The notes under the pieces were generated by a model. The model was not told the origin of the DNA and did no database searches. It saw nothing but the letters and a program-made list of their open reading frames with translations. 64,000 bases of DNA from Oscillospiraceae bacterium (GTDB taxonomy: Bacteria; Bacillota; Clostridia; Oscillospirales; Ruminococcaceae): NCBI GenBank assembly GCA_017436125.1, contig JAFSDS010000079.1:1-64000 (forward strand), given 5' to 3'. Below are positions 50,797 to 59,337 of this stretch, piece by piece. A program made the translations under genes and the position numbers. The stretch's first letter is position 1; the number at the start of each line of letters is the position of its first letter.

Positions 50797-52047
50797 TTAT
50801 GCGCTTCTTTTAAGTTCCGCAACGGTTGTTTTTATGTTATGTTCGATGGGCTTCCATTCAACCTTCATAAAAAGCGCCGCAAGGGAAATGGGAATATAGG
50901 TCAGCATAAAAAGCGGAAATGTGAAAACGTAAAAAATCTTTTTTACAGGGGTCGTATGTATCATCTTCCATTCCGTTGCCGTTGTTATCGCGCCAACCGC
51001 AAAAAGAGTGAGATAGACGTTAAAAAGGCTTTCGCCGACGGAAAGAAGAACAGGAAGGATGCTTCCGCCGGCGATAAGCGTCATGACAGAAGAGGCGGTA
51101 TTTATAACAGCACAGAGCGTGGATATGACCACCGCAGGCATTATGGCCATGGTCATATCAAAACAGGAAAAATCCCCTTTTAAAACGCCTTTAATAAGGT
51201 CTTTTCCGTATTTTTTAAAAACCTGGAGATATCCTTTTGCCCAGCGCATACGCTGGCGCCAGGACTGGCGGAACAAAACCGGCTGTTCATCATAGAGCAC
51301 CGCGTTTTTGCAGTATCCCACCTTTTCACCGGAAATAACATTATGGACCGTAAACTCGATATCCTCCGTCAGAAGATGAAAAGGCCATCCGGAACATTTT
51401 TCAAGTATCCTTTTGCTGAAGAAAAAGCCCGTTCCGGAAACGGCGCAGGAACTTTTTAGCAGAAAACGCGCCTGATTAAGATATTTTGATTCCCGCAGAA
51501 ACCAAAGGGAATATCCGGCGGATATCCAGTTATCGCCGTAGTTTTTTGAATTTCGGTATCCGGTTATGATATCGTATCCGTCAGAAAAAGTTTTGTTCAT
51601 TTCGGAAATATAGTTTTCATCAAGAACATTGTCCGCATCGAAAACGAAAAATCCGTCAAAATAATTCTTCGGATAATCTTCGGAAATATGGCGCAGAAGC
51701 GCATCCAGCGCATAGCCCTTCCCTATCCTTTTTGTATCCTCTCTTTTATAGACCACTGCGCCGGAAAGTCTTGCGGTTCTTGCGGTTTCGTCGGTGCAGT
51801 TATCCGCCATTACAAAAATACGGATGTTTTCGCTGCCATAAGTCTGGTCCTTTATGCTTTTTATCAGGTTCCCAATAACTTTTTCCTCGTTTCTTGCACA
51901 GATGAGTACCGCAAAGCGATGGCGCTTTTCCTCCTTATGAGGGGGTTCTTTTTTTAAAATTGCGGCGGGAATATAGAAAAACTGATAGGAATAGCAGATA
52001 AAGAAAACCGCCGCAAGGATAAAATTTATCGTTATAAGAAAATCCAT
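50797..52047 (-). CDS. Membrane glycosyltransferase family 2
   Basis: A 416-residue processive-type GT2: an N-terminal helix, the GT-A domain (FAVLICARNEEKVIGNLI, DxD-type FDADNVLDENYI, acceptor motif LTEDIEFTVH and QRMRWAKGYL), and three C-terminal helices (IMPAVVISTLCAVI, VYLTLFAVGAITTA, FTFPLFMLTYIPISLAAL). Such enzymes build cell-surface polysaccharide or glycolipid at the membrane; the product is unknown. CTTAAGGAGAAGGCC precedes the ATG. Confidence 0.92.
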   Translation of the reverse strand: MDFLITINFILAAVFFICYSYQFFYIPAAILKKEPPHKEEKRHRFAVLICARNEEKVIGNLIKSIKDQTYGSENIRIFVMADNCTDETARTARLSGAVVYKREDTKRIGKGYALDALLRHISEDYPKNYFDGFFVFDADNVLDENYISEMNKTFSDGYDIITGYRNSKNYGDNWISAGYSLWFLRESKYLNQARFLLKSSCAVSGTGFFFSKRILEKCSGWPFHLLTEDIEFTVHNVISGEKVGYCKNAVLYDEQPVLFRQSWRQRMRWAKGYLQVFKKYGKDLIKGVLKGDFSCFDMTMAIMPAVVISTLCAVINTASSVMTLIAGGSILPVLLSVGESLFNVYLTLFAVGAITTATEWKMIHTTPVKKIFYVFTFPLFMLTYIPISLAALFMKVEWKPIEHNIKTTVAELKRSA

Positions 52048-52180
52048 GGCCTTCTCCTTAAAATTTTTTCAATAAAATCATAGAAAAAATATTTTTAAGA
52101 AACAATCAGCTAAAGTCTTAATGTTCCATTAAGATTTTTTTAAGAATATTCCGAAAAGGAATAACCCCAAAGGGGATTTT

Positions 52181-53023
52181 TTAGGTAAAATATTTTTTTA
52201 CCCTTGTTTTTGTTTCATCAGAAAAATAGAAAAGGCCCGTTGCGCCGTTTTTTTCCGCCTTGTTTGTAACATGGTGCGAAAGACTTTCGCCGGAATCGGA
52301 AAGGACTTTTGCAAGCTTTGCATAGCGCTCTTTATCAAAGGCGGAAATATCCGTTTCCATATAGTTAAAAAGAGTGGAATAGACCGAGCTTCCCGGTAAA
52401 AAACGCTTTAGCCTTCTGTTAAAAAAAGCCGCGCCCATGCGGGAAAGCATATCGCATCTTTCCTCTTCGGAAAATTTTGGGCAGAGAATTATATCACAGA
52501 TTTTTTTACCGGTCATATTCTGCACTCCGGAAAGAAGATTTACATAGCTTGTATCCTTTGAATAGCAGATGTCTTTTTGAAGAATATAGTCAAAAGTGCC
52601 GGTTTTCGCTATAACTGCCTCCGCCGCTTCCCTGTTCCAGATAAAATAGCCGGAAAGTTCGATTTCAAAGTTTGTTTCAACCGCACCGGCAAAAATACCG
52701 GGAGAAACTTCTGCGCAGAGATCCCCTGCCGCAACGGTTGTTCCGCCGTAATCCAGTGCGGCTTTTTTTGAAAAAGCAAAAACCGGGATCCTTCCGGCTC
52801 TTGCGTCAAAATTTATCAGGGCAAAGGGGCCGAATTTTCCCTCATCTTCATATATAAGCAGAAAATTTGCGTATTCCGTTTCGAGAAAGGCCGTGCTGTT
52901 TTCCTTTTCCGGAATAATTTCCTCCGTTTTCGGACCATAAAAATTAAAAACAAAAAAAGCCGCGGCGGATATGCAGAAAATAAAACCGACAGAAAAAGCA
53001 AGGGCAAAGATACGAAGTTTCAT
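52181..53023 (-). CDS. Exported protein, possibly a degenerate LytR-CpsA-Psr-like protein
   Basis: A 280-residue protein with an N-terminal signal anchor (IFALAFSVGFIFCISAAAFF). The order NFLLIYEDEGKFGPFALINF, GRIPVFAFS and VETNFEIELSGYFIWN recalls an LCP domain, but the usual Arg/Asp residues for the polyprenyl phosphate are absent. The 133-bp gap to the glycosyltransferase gene holds only short palindromes. It lies between that enzyme and spoIIID; I cannot assign a function. Confidence 0.55.
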   Translation of the reverse strand: MKLRIFALAFSVGFIFCISAAAFFVFNFYGPKTEEIIPEKENSTAFLETEYANFLLIYEDEGKFGPFALINFDARAGRIPVFAFSKKAALDYGGTTVAAGDLCAEVSPGIFAGAVETNFEIELSGYFIWNREAAEAVIAKTGTFDYILQKDICYSKDTSYVNLLSGVQNMTGKKICDIILCPKFSEEERCDMLSRMGAAFFNRRLKRFLPGSSVYSTLFNYMETDISAFDKERYAKLAKVLSDSGESLSHHVTNKAEKNGATGLFYFSDETKTRVKKYFT

Positions 53024-53082
53024 AAATAAAAAACGCCTCCGGGTTTATTTTTGCCCGGCGGCATATTTTTTAGTCTTTTTAT

Positions 53083-53334
53083 TTATCGCAGTTTTGCGTA
53101 TTTTTCCTTTGTTGCCTTTCCGCCCCGGATATGGCGTTCCATTTTGTTTTTTTCAAGAACCGCCTTGACCTCCTTATAAAGGCTTGGATTTATCCGGGAA
53201 AGCCTTTGGGATACATCCTTATGCACGGTGCTTTTGCTGACCCCGAATTCTTTTGCGGCTTTTCGCACCGTTGCGCCGTTTTCTATTATGTATTCCGCCG
53301 CGAGCACGGCTCTTTCCTCCGGCATACCTTTCAT
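53083..53334 (-). CDS. spoIIID: Sporulation transcriptional regulator SpoIIID
   Basis: An 83-residue DNA-binding protein: RAVLAAEYIIENGATVRKAA, then the helix-turn-helix KEFGVSKSTVHKDVSQRL and IRGGKATKEKY. It acts in the mother cell together with sigma-E. Length and sequence fit the family closely, so the organism very probably forms spores. GGGAGGTGTGTT precedes the ATG. Confidence 0.96.
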   Translation of the reverse strand: MKGMPEERAVLAAEYIIENGATVRKAAKEFGVSKSTVHKDVSQRLSRINPSLYKEVKAVLEKNKMERHIRGGKATKEKYAKLR

Positions 53335-53420
53335 AACACACCTCCCAAAAAAGTTGAGTATAAATCCTATTCCTTTGGGAAGAATTTTATGCAGAAAAAT
53401 AAATCAAAGAGGTGTTTTTT

Positions 53421-54395
53421 ATCTGTACTGCCATAAGTTTTATAAACGGCGGCGCGTTTTTCGGCCGCAGCCTTGATTTTGAGCACGGTTTTGGCGAGAG
53501 CATTGTTTTTATGCCGAGGCGCTTTCTCCTTCGGTTTCGTGAAATGCCGGAAAACCGAAGTCACCATGCCGTTATCGGCACCGCTTTTGTAAACGAAGGG
53601 TATCCGCTTTTTTATGACGGAATGAATGAGCACGGACTTTTTGCCGCAGGTCTTAATTTCCCAAAAAGTGCGGTATATAAGCCAAAAAACGAGTGTTCAT
53701 ATAACATTGCGCCCTTTGAATTTATTCCCTGGATACTTGCGGAATGTGCCGATATAAACGAGGCAAAAAGCAAAATCGAGCACGCAAACATTTTGAGCAC
53801 CGATTTCAGCAAAGACCTTTCTTCCACACCTCTTCACTGGTTTATTGCGGACAAAAACAGTTCTTTAGCCGTTGAACCAACGGCTAAAGGTCTTATGATA
53901 CACGAAAACCCAGTCGGCGTTTTGACTAATGAACCTCCTTTTGAATATCAGCTTATGAACCTTAGTAATTTTTTGAGCATCAGTCCTTATGAACCGGAAA
54001 GCCGCTTTTTTGAAAAATTTAAAACAACCCCATACAGCCGCGGGATGGGTGGCCTTGGGCTTCCGGGGGACCTTTCTTCCTCTTCGCGTTTTGTTCGGGC
54101 GGCCTTTGTAAAATCAAACTCCCTTTCCGGAAAAACCGAAGAGGAAAACGTAACGCAGTTTTTTCATATTCTCGGCTCTGTTGAACAGCCAGAAGGCTGC
54201 GTTCGCCTTAAAAACGGTGACCTTGAAAGAACGATTTATTCCTGCTGTATTTCATCCGAAAGCAAGGTTTTTTATTACCGAAGCTATGAAAACAGCCGCA
54301 TAACTGCGGTGGATATGAAAAAGGAAAACGCAGAAAGCAATCTTCTTGTTTCTTATCCTTTTTTGAAAAAGCAGGACATTCTTTTTCAAAACTGA
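53421..54395 (+). CDS. Choloylglycine hydrolase-family Ntn hydrolase (bile salt hydrolase or penicillin V acylase type)
   Basis: About 324 residues. The mature enzyme must begin with Cys (here CTAISF), the nucleophile that cleaves amide bonds of conjugated bile acids, penicillin V or acyl-homoserine lactones. Conserved parts are GRSLDFEHGFGESIVFMPR, NEHGLFAAGLNFP, LTNEPPFEYQL and SSSRFVRAAFV. The SD GAGGTG lies 6 bases before ATC at 53421, just ahead of the Cys; GTG at 53412 would leave a four-residue propeptide. Substrate cannot be fixed from sequence alone. Confidence 0.88.
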   Translation: MCTAISFINGGAFFGRSLDFEHGFGESIVFMPRRFLLRFREMPENRSHHAVIGTAFVNEGYPLFYDGMNEHGLFAAGLNFPKSAVYKPKNECSYNIAPFEFIPWILAECADINEAKSKIEHANILSTDFSKDLSSTPLHWFIADKNSSLAVEPTAKGLMIHENPVGVLTNEPPFEYQLMNLSNFLSISPYEPESRFFEKFKTTPYSRGMGGLGLPGDLSSSSRFVRAAFVKSNSLSGKTEEENVTQFFHILGSVEQPEGCVRLKNGDLERTIYSCCISSESKVFYYRSYENSRITAVDMKKENAESNLLVSYPFLKKQDILFQN

Positions 54396-54435
54396 AAATA
54401 TACTGAAGTTTTTTGACTATTTCACCTCCAACACC

Positions 54436-54470
54436 AAAAAAATCCCGCAGCTTTTGCGGGATTTTTTATT
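54436..54470. terminator. Terminator after the Ntn hydrolase gene
   Basis: AATCCCGCA / TGCGGGATT with A and T runs. Confidence 0.85.
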
Positions 54471-54545
54471 TTCTGTGCAACGCAAAGGATGTATAATTTG
54501 TCTATATGGGTGAAAGGCCTTTGAAAAAAGGAGAAAGGAGGAAAA

Positions 54546-55103
54546 ATGGAAGATAAAAAAATTATAGAAATGTTTTTTGAAAGATCGGAAGAAGCCATCG
54601 CTTTCCTTTCTGAAAAATACGGCGCATATTGCCGCAGTATTGCAAAAAATATCCTGCAAAGCGAAGAGGATGCGGAAGAATGTATAAACGACGCTTTTCT
54701 TACCGTATGGAATTCCATTCCTCCCCAAAAGCCGGAAAAGCTTGGAATTTATGTCGGAAAGATAACAAGAAATTTTGCCCTTAATAAAGCAAAATATAAC
54801 GCCGCGGAAAAGCGCGGCGGCGGAAAATATGAAGAAGCCCTTTCGGAACTTGAGGAATGTATCGCTTCAAAAGACGAAACGGAAAACTGCATCGACAAAA
54901 TCGTTTTTAAAGAAACCGTCGAAGCTTTTCTTTTAAACCAGCCGGAGGAAAAACGCAATATCTTCATCCGCCGTTACTGGTATCTTCAATCCGTTTCCGA
55001 ACTTTCAGCCGCTTTTGGTTTTTCCGAAAGCAAGATAAAATCCCTTCTTATGCGAATGAGAACCGAACTTCGCAAAAAACTTGAAAAGGAGGACCTTATA
55101 TGA
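54546..55103 (+). CDS. ECF-type RNA polymerase sigma factor (second module)
   Basis: A 185-residue factor: region 2 EAIAFLSEKYGAYCRSIAKN and SEEDAEECINDAFLTVWNSI; region 4 VSELSAAFGFSESKIKSLLMRMRTELRK. AAAGGAGGAAAA precedes the ATG. It differs from the factor at 4885-5445 and overlaps the next gene by 4 bp (ATGA), so that gene is probably its regulator. Confidence 0.93.
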   Translation: MEDKKIIEMFFERSEEAIAFLSEKYGAYCRSIAKNILQSEEDAEECINDAFLTVWNSIPPQKPEKLGIYVGKITRNFALNKAKYNAAEKRGGGKYEEALSELEECIASKDETENCIDKIVFKETVEAFLLNQPEEKRNIFIRRYWYLQSVSELSAAFGFSESKIKSLLMRMRTELRKKLEKEDLI

Positions 55104-55924
55104 CAGAAAACGTCCTTGAAATGATAAACGATATCGACAATAACCTTATTGAACGCGCAATGGAAGAACCGAAAAGAAAGAAAAACGTTCTTCCGTTCAA
55201 AAAAGTAAAATGGACCGTTCTTGCGGCCTGTCTTGCTCTTGCCCTTGCTGTTCCGGTAGTTGCGGAAACCTTCCGCCTTAAAACGGAATATAACGAGGAA
55301 GAGGAATTCTGGAATGTTTATACGGAAGAAGTTGTTCCCTACTCTGCAATTTCCGATGAGGTTAAAGAATTTACTAAAAACCTGCATGACGGAGGATATA
55401 AAGACTATAACTTCATGCTTTTCTGGAACATGGATGAAGTCGAGGAATATATAGGCATTACTCTTCCGAAAAACAGGCTGGTTCCCATCAGTCCGGGAGC
55501 AAAAACATATTTTACCGTTGATGGAAAATTTATTGACAGCGGAAGATATCGTGTTCGCGTTAACGATTACGGAACCGGCGAGGTTGGAAAAATCCATATT
55601 GAAATGCATTGCGGACTTAGCGGCGGCATGGAATCATATGATACCACCTATGAAATCGTAACTGATAAGCACCCAAACGGACGTTCCGAAACCGTTTTTG
55701 CAAAGGAAAGCCGCGACCATAAAGACGGCGAACTTGAAAACTTTACCAACGCAGCCGGAATCGATTATGTTATCCTTACCAAAAGGAACAAAACCGGCCG
55801 CGGACTTAACGGCGTTACCGGATTTATCGTTGTTGATAAGGTCATGATAACCGTTGACGGAAGAGGATACGACAAAGATGATGTTTATGAAAGAGTAAAA
55901 AGCATCATGGAAAATTTTGAATAA
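55100..55924 (+). CDS. Membrane-anchored putative anti-sigma factor
   Basis: A 274-residue protein: a short cytoplasmic N-terminus (MTENVLEMINDIDNNLIERA), a membrane helix (about 36-55, WTVLAACLALALAVPVVAET) and a large outside domain with no recognised family (FMLFWNMDEVEEYIGITLP). Coupled to the sigma gene, which suggests it holds the factor at the membrane. Architecture is like DUF4179-type regulators. Confidence 0.72.
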   Translation: MTENVLEMINDIDNNLIERAMEEPKRKKNVLPFKKVKWTVLAACLALALAVPVVAETFRLKTEYNEEEEFWNVYTEEVVPYSAISDEVKEFTKNLHDGGYKDYNFMLFWNMDEVEEYIGITLPKNRLVPISPGAKTYFTVDGKFIDSGRYRVRVNDYGTGEVGKIHIEMHCGLSGGMESYDTTYEIVTDKHPNGRSETVFAKESRDHKDGELENFTNAAGIDYVILTKRNKTGRGLNGVTGFIVVDKVMITVDGRGYDKDDVYERVKSIMENFE

Positions 55925-55939
55925 AAAAATCCCGCTCAA

Positions 55940-55972
55940 ACAGAGGCACTTCGTAAGGAAGTGCCTTTTTTG
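55940..55972 (+). terminator. Terminator after the second sigma module
   Basis: AGGCACTTC / GAAGTGCCT with a T run; nearly the same stem as at 4659-4690. Confidence 0.87.
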
Positions 55973-55977
55973 TTTTT

Positions 55978-56023
55978 GCATTTTACGCTCGGCTCCGTAG
56001 GGGCGGATATCATCCGCCCGCAA
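55978..56023. repeat. Dispersed repeat, family A (copy 2)
   Basis: Matches 3151-3190 (GCATTTTACGCTCGGCTCCG, then TAGGGGCGG) with an inserted GATATCATCC stem. Confidence 0.65.
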
Positions 56024-56142
56024 CAGGTAAACCCGGAGGGATTGTTTTTATAATACAACCCCATTTCTTTTGTAACCAAAAGAAACCGGCTTGCCCTGAA
56101 AGAAAAGTTTATACACCCCTGCTGTTGCTCCCGCTCGTCGCT

Positions 56143-56189
56143 GTCTTTGAAGGCGACAACGGTTTTCAATTTATATTTTTTGCTCGGCT
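56143..56189. repeat. Dispersed repeat, family B (copy 2)
   Basis: GTCTTTGAAGGCGACAACGG to TTTGCTCGGCT, about 43 of 47 bases shared with 50706-50752. Together with family A it fills the gap 55973-56273; nothing else is seen there apart from a short hairpin at 56215-56245 (GGAGTACTTC / GAAGTACTCC). Confidence 0.75.
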
Positions 56190-56273
56190 AAATTTGCACT
56201 ATCTGAAAAAGAAAAAGGAGTACTTCTTTGCGAAGTACTCCAGAAAAGCGGGATTTTTGTTTTTATATTTGCA

Positions 56274-58013
56274 TTACATGCTTTCCGGAACGGAAACTTT
56301 AAGCATGGTAAGAACATTGCGGATAACGTTTTTGGTTGCGTTTGCAATGGCGATTCTTGCATACATTCTGTCCTCATCCTCACAACGGCAGCGGCAGGTG
56401 TTATAGAATTTATGGAACATGGTTGCAACTTCGATGGCGTATTTGGTGATTCTTGAAGGATCATAGGTTTTAACGGATTCTTCGATCTCGCCAGGGAATT
56501 TTGCAAGCTCGGTGATAAGAGCAAATTCTTCCGGCTCGGTATAGCTGAAAGCGGATTTTTCGTTTTTGACGATAACGCCGTCTTCCGCAAGACCACGGAG
56601 AATGGAGCAGATTCTTGCATGCGCATACTGAACGTAATAAACGGGGTTGTCGTTGGTGTTTTTAACCGCAAGTCCAAGGTCGAAAAGAAGGTGGGTGTTC
56701 GGTTCGCGCATGTTGAAGAGGAATCTTGCTGCATCTATCGGAACTTCATCAAGAAGGTCGGTAAGGGTAATGGCTTTGCCGGTACGCTTGCTCATTTTTT
56801 CCGGTTTGCCGTCGCGCATAAGTTCGACCATCTGCATAAGAACAACGTCAAGTTTGCTTCCGTCAAGACCAACAGCGTCCATAGCGCCCTGAAGTCTTGC
56901 AACGTGACCGTGGTGGTCTGCGCCCCAGACATTGATTACTTTATCAAAGCCGCGCTCTGCAAATTTGTTGTAATGGTATGCAATGTCGCCGGCAAAATAG
57001 GTGGGGTTTCCGTTTGCGCGGATGATAACGTCGTCCTTGAGTTCAAGAGCTTCGATCTGTTTATCGGTTTTGCCCTCTGCTTTAAAACGCTCTGTAAGAA
57101 TTTCTGCGTTTTTATACCAGAGTGCGCCATCTTTTTCATAGGTAAGACCTTTATCGGTGAGGATCTTTACGATTTTGTCGATGGAGCCGTCGTTATAAAG
57201 GCTGCTCTCGCGGAACCATACGTCATAGTTGATGCGGTATTTTCCAAGGTCGCGCTGAAGACCCTCAACGTTTGCGGGAAGAGCATAGGCAACAAGGGCT
57301 TTTTTTCTTTCGGCGGAATCTGCTTCAACGTATTTATCTCCGTTGATTTCTGCAAATTCCTTTGCGCGGACTTTAATATCCTCGCCGTGATAACCGTCCT
57401 CGGGGAATTCAATGGCCTCTTCGCCAAGATAGAGCTGAAGATATCTTGCCTCGAGGGATTTTCCGAATTTTTCGATCTGGTTGCCTGCGTCGTTGATATA
57501 GAATTCGCGGGTAACGTCATATCCGCACCATTTCATCGCTTCGGCAAGTCCGTCGCCGATGGCGCCGCCGCGGGCGTTGCCCATATGCATGGGGCCGGTT
57601 GGGTTTGCGGAAACAAATTCAACCATTACCTTTTTGCCTTCGCCCATATTGCTGGTGCCGTATTTTTCATCTTCGGAAAGAACGGCGGAAACAGTTTCTG
57701 CAAACCAATGGGGTGCATAGAAAACGTTAAGGAATCCGGGGCCGGCAACTTCCGCTTTTTCAAAATAGGTTCCTTCAAGATCCATGTGTGCAAAAATAGC
57801 GTCTGCGATCTGGCGGGGAGCCTTGCGGAAAGCTTTTGCAGAAACCATTGCCGCGTTGGAAGCAAGGTCGCCGTTTTTGTTGTCCGCGGGGATCTCGATA
57901 TTGAATTTTGGAAGTTCGCCTTCGGGAAGTTCGCCTGCGGCGATGGCTGCGTTCACCGCTTTGATGATAAGTTCTCTGTACTGCGCTTTGGCCTCGGCCA
58001 CTAAGTTACGCAT
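56274..58013 (-). CDS. argS: Arginyl-tRNA synthetase
   Basis: A 579-residue class I synthetase. The N-terminal Add-1 domain is followed by FVSANPTGPMHMGNARGG (HIGH-like motif), the KMSKS loop EKMSKRTGKAI, and the C-terminal DALR anticodon-binding domain (RICSILRGLAEDGV). The ATG at 58013 follows AAGGAGTG and overlaps the DUF1934 stop by 8 bp. DUF1934-argS adjacency is also found in Bacillus (ywiB-argS). Confidence 0.96.
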   Translation of the reverse strand: MRNLVAEAKAQYRELIIKAVNAAIAAGELPEGELPKFNIEIPADNKNGDLASNAAMVSAKAFRKAPRQIADAIFAHMDLEGTYFEKAEVAGPGFLNVFYAPHWFAETVSAVLSEDEKYGTSNMGEGKKVMVEFVSANPTGPMHMGNARGGAIGDGLAEAMKWCGYDVTREFYINDAGNQIEKFGKSLEARYLQLYLGEEAIEFPEDGYHGEDIKVRAKEFAEINGDKYVEADSAERKKALVAYALPANVEGLQRDLGKYRINYDVWFRESSLYNDGSIDKIVKILTDKGLTYEKDGALWYKNAEILTERFKAEGKTDKQIEALELKDDVIIRANGNPTYFAGDIAYHYNKFAERGFDKVINVWGADHHGHVARLQGAMDAVGLDGSKLDVVLMQMVELMRDGKPEKMSKRTGKAITLTDLLDEVPIDAARFLFNMREPNTHLLFDLGLAVKNTNDNPVYYVQYAHARICSILRGLAEDGVIVKNEKSAFSYTEPEEFALITELAKFPGEIEESVKTYDPSRITKYAIEVATMFHKFYNTCRCRCEDEDRMYARIAIANATKNVIRNVLTMLKVSVPESM

Positions 58014-58443
58014 TTTCTTCACACTCCTTGACTACTATGTTAACTTCATTTTCGCTGGAAAACATGGCGTTTATATCCATGGAATATTTAAAATTAAGAA
58101 TGCCGCCGTTGTCTTCAAGACCGTTTTCAATGCCGTAACCCTGGATACCCATTATCCAGTCCGCATAGCCGTTATCATAATGGCACTGGTGGCGTTCGCC
58201 TTTTTCAATAATAAGCTGCTGGTTTCTTTTGCCGCTTCTTGTCATGGTAACGCGGCTGTCGCCCTCTATTTTAAGAAGGGTCTTCATGGTGGGCTCGGTA
58301 TCCTCCTCATCCATCTCGTCATAGCAGAGATAGAGGGTATCGCGCCTTTTATAATAGCGGCCCTTGGTCATAAGTTCGATGGTATCTTTTTCACCGTCAA
58401 CTTCCTGGGTGCCTTTTATAAAAATCATAACATCCTTTTTCAT
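58006..58443 (-). CDS. DUF1934 protein (YwiB-like beta-barrel)
   Basis: A 145-residue calycin-like protein: VMIFIKGTQEVDGEKDTIEL, GRYYKRRDTLYLCYDE and KIEGDSRVTMTRSGKRNQQL. The family is small, cytoplasmic and of unknown function, usually upstream of argS. Overlaps argS by 8 bp. Confidence 0.9.
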   Translation of the reverse strand: MKKDVMIFIKGTQEVDGEKDTIELMTKGRYYKRRDTLYLCYDEMDEEDTEPTMKTLLKIEGDSRVTMTRSGKRNQQLIIEKGERHQCHYDNGYADWIMGIQGYGIENGLEDNGGILNFKYSMDINAMFSSENEVNIVVKECEENA

Positions 58444-58488
58444 TGAATTATCCTTTCGATCAATGCTCCCTTATTTAAAAAGAGGCAT

Positions 58489-59301
58489 TCAGAGTTCCTC
58501 TATCTCAACTCTTGTAACGTCGGAAAGTTCCTCACCGAGGAATTCTTTTCCGAGTTTTGCAAAGCCCTCAACTTTATCGGTAACAAAAAACTTCATGCCG
58601 CCGATTTTTCTCCAGCCGGAAAGCATATCCCTTTCCTCCAAAAGGGCCTTTGCGCCAAGGGCCGCTTCTTTTCCGGAATCGATAAGGTTAAGCTTATGCT
58701 TCGTAAGAGAATCGATAAGATTATAAAGCAGAGGATAGTGGGTGCAGCCGAGGATAAGGGTATCGATATCCTTTCCGTCAAATGCGGAAAGATAATCCTT
58801 TGCAACAAGACGGGTAACTTCACAGTCGGAAGCAAAATATCCGTTTTCAACAAGGGGAACAAAAAGCGGACAGCCTTTTCCGAAAATATTTACGGAGGGC
58901 TCTTTTTCCGCCGCAAGCTTTTCGTATGAGCCGCTTGCAACCGTTGCCGCAGTAGCGATAAGGCCGATATTTTTATTCTTTGTTGCAGAAAGGGCGGCTT
59001 TTACCGTAGGCTCAAGAACGCCCATGCAGGGGATGCTTCTTCCCTCTTCGATATTTTCGCCAAGAACGGAACTTACCGTTCCGCAGGCGACCAGAATCAT
59101 CTTGACGTCCTGTTTTTCAAGAAAATCCATGCACTGCTTTGCGTATTCTTTTATAATATGCGGGCTTCTGCTTCCATAGGGAACTCTGCCCGTATCTCCG
59201 AAAAAGACTATGTCTTCTCCGGGAAGTATGCGTCTTAATTCCCTAACCGCCGTAAGGCCGCCAAGTCCGGAATCAAAAACGCCGATAGGTCTGTTATCCA
59301 T
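58489..59301 (-). CDS. murI: Glutamate racemase
   Basis: A 270-residue enzyme supplying D-Glu for peptidoglycan. Substrate loop IGVFDSGLGGLTAVREL; the two catalytic Cys lie in ILVACGTVSS and LGCTHYPLL. It lies between ddl and DUF1934 in one minus-strand run. Confidence 0.95.
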   Translation of the reverse strand: MDNRPIGVFDSGLGGLTAVRELRRILPGEDIVFFGDTGRVPYGSRSPHIIKEYAKQCMDFLEKQDVKMILVACGTVSSVLGENIEEGRSIPCMGVLEPTVKAALSATKNKNIGLIATAATVASGSYEKLAAEKEPSVNIFGKGCPLFVPLVENGYFASDCEVTRLVAKDYLSAFDGKDIDTLILGCTHYPLLYNLIDSLTKHKLNLIDSGKEAALGAKALLEERDMLSGWRKIGGMKFFVTDKVEGFAKLGKEFLGEELSDVTRVEIEEL

Positions 59302-59337
59302 AATTTCTCCTTTGTGCCCCTTGTTAAAATGGAGGCT

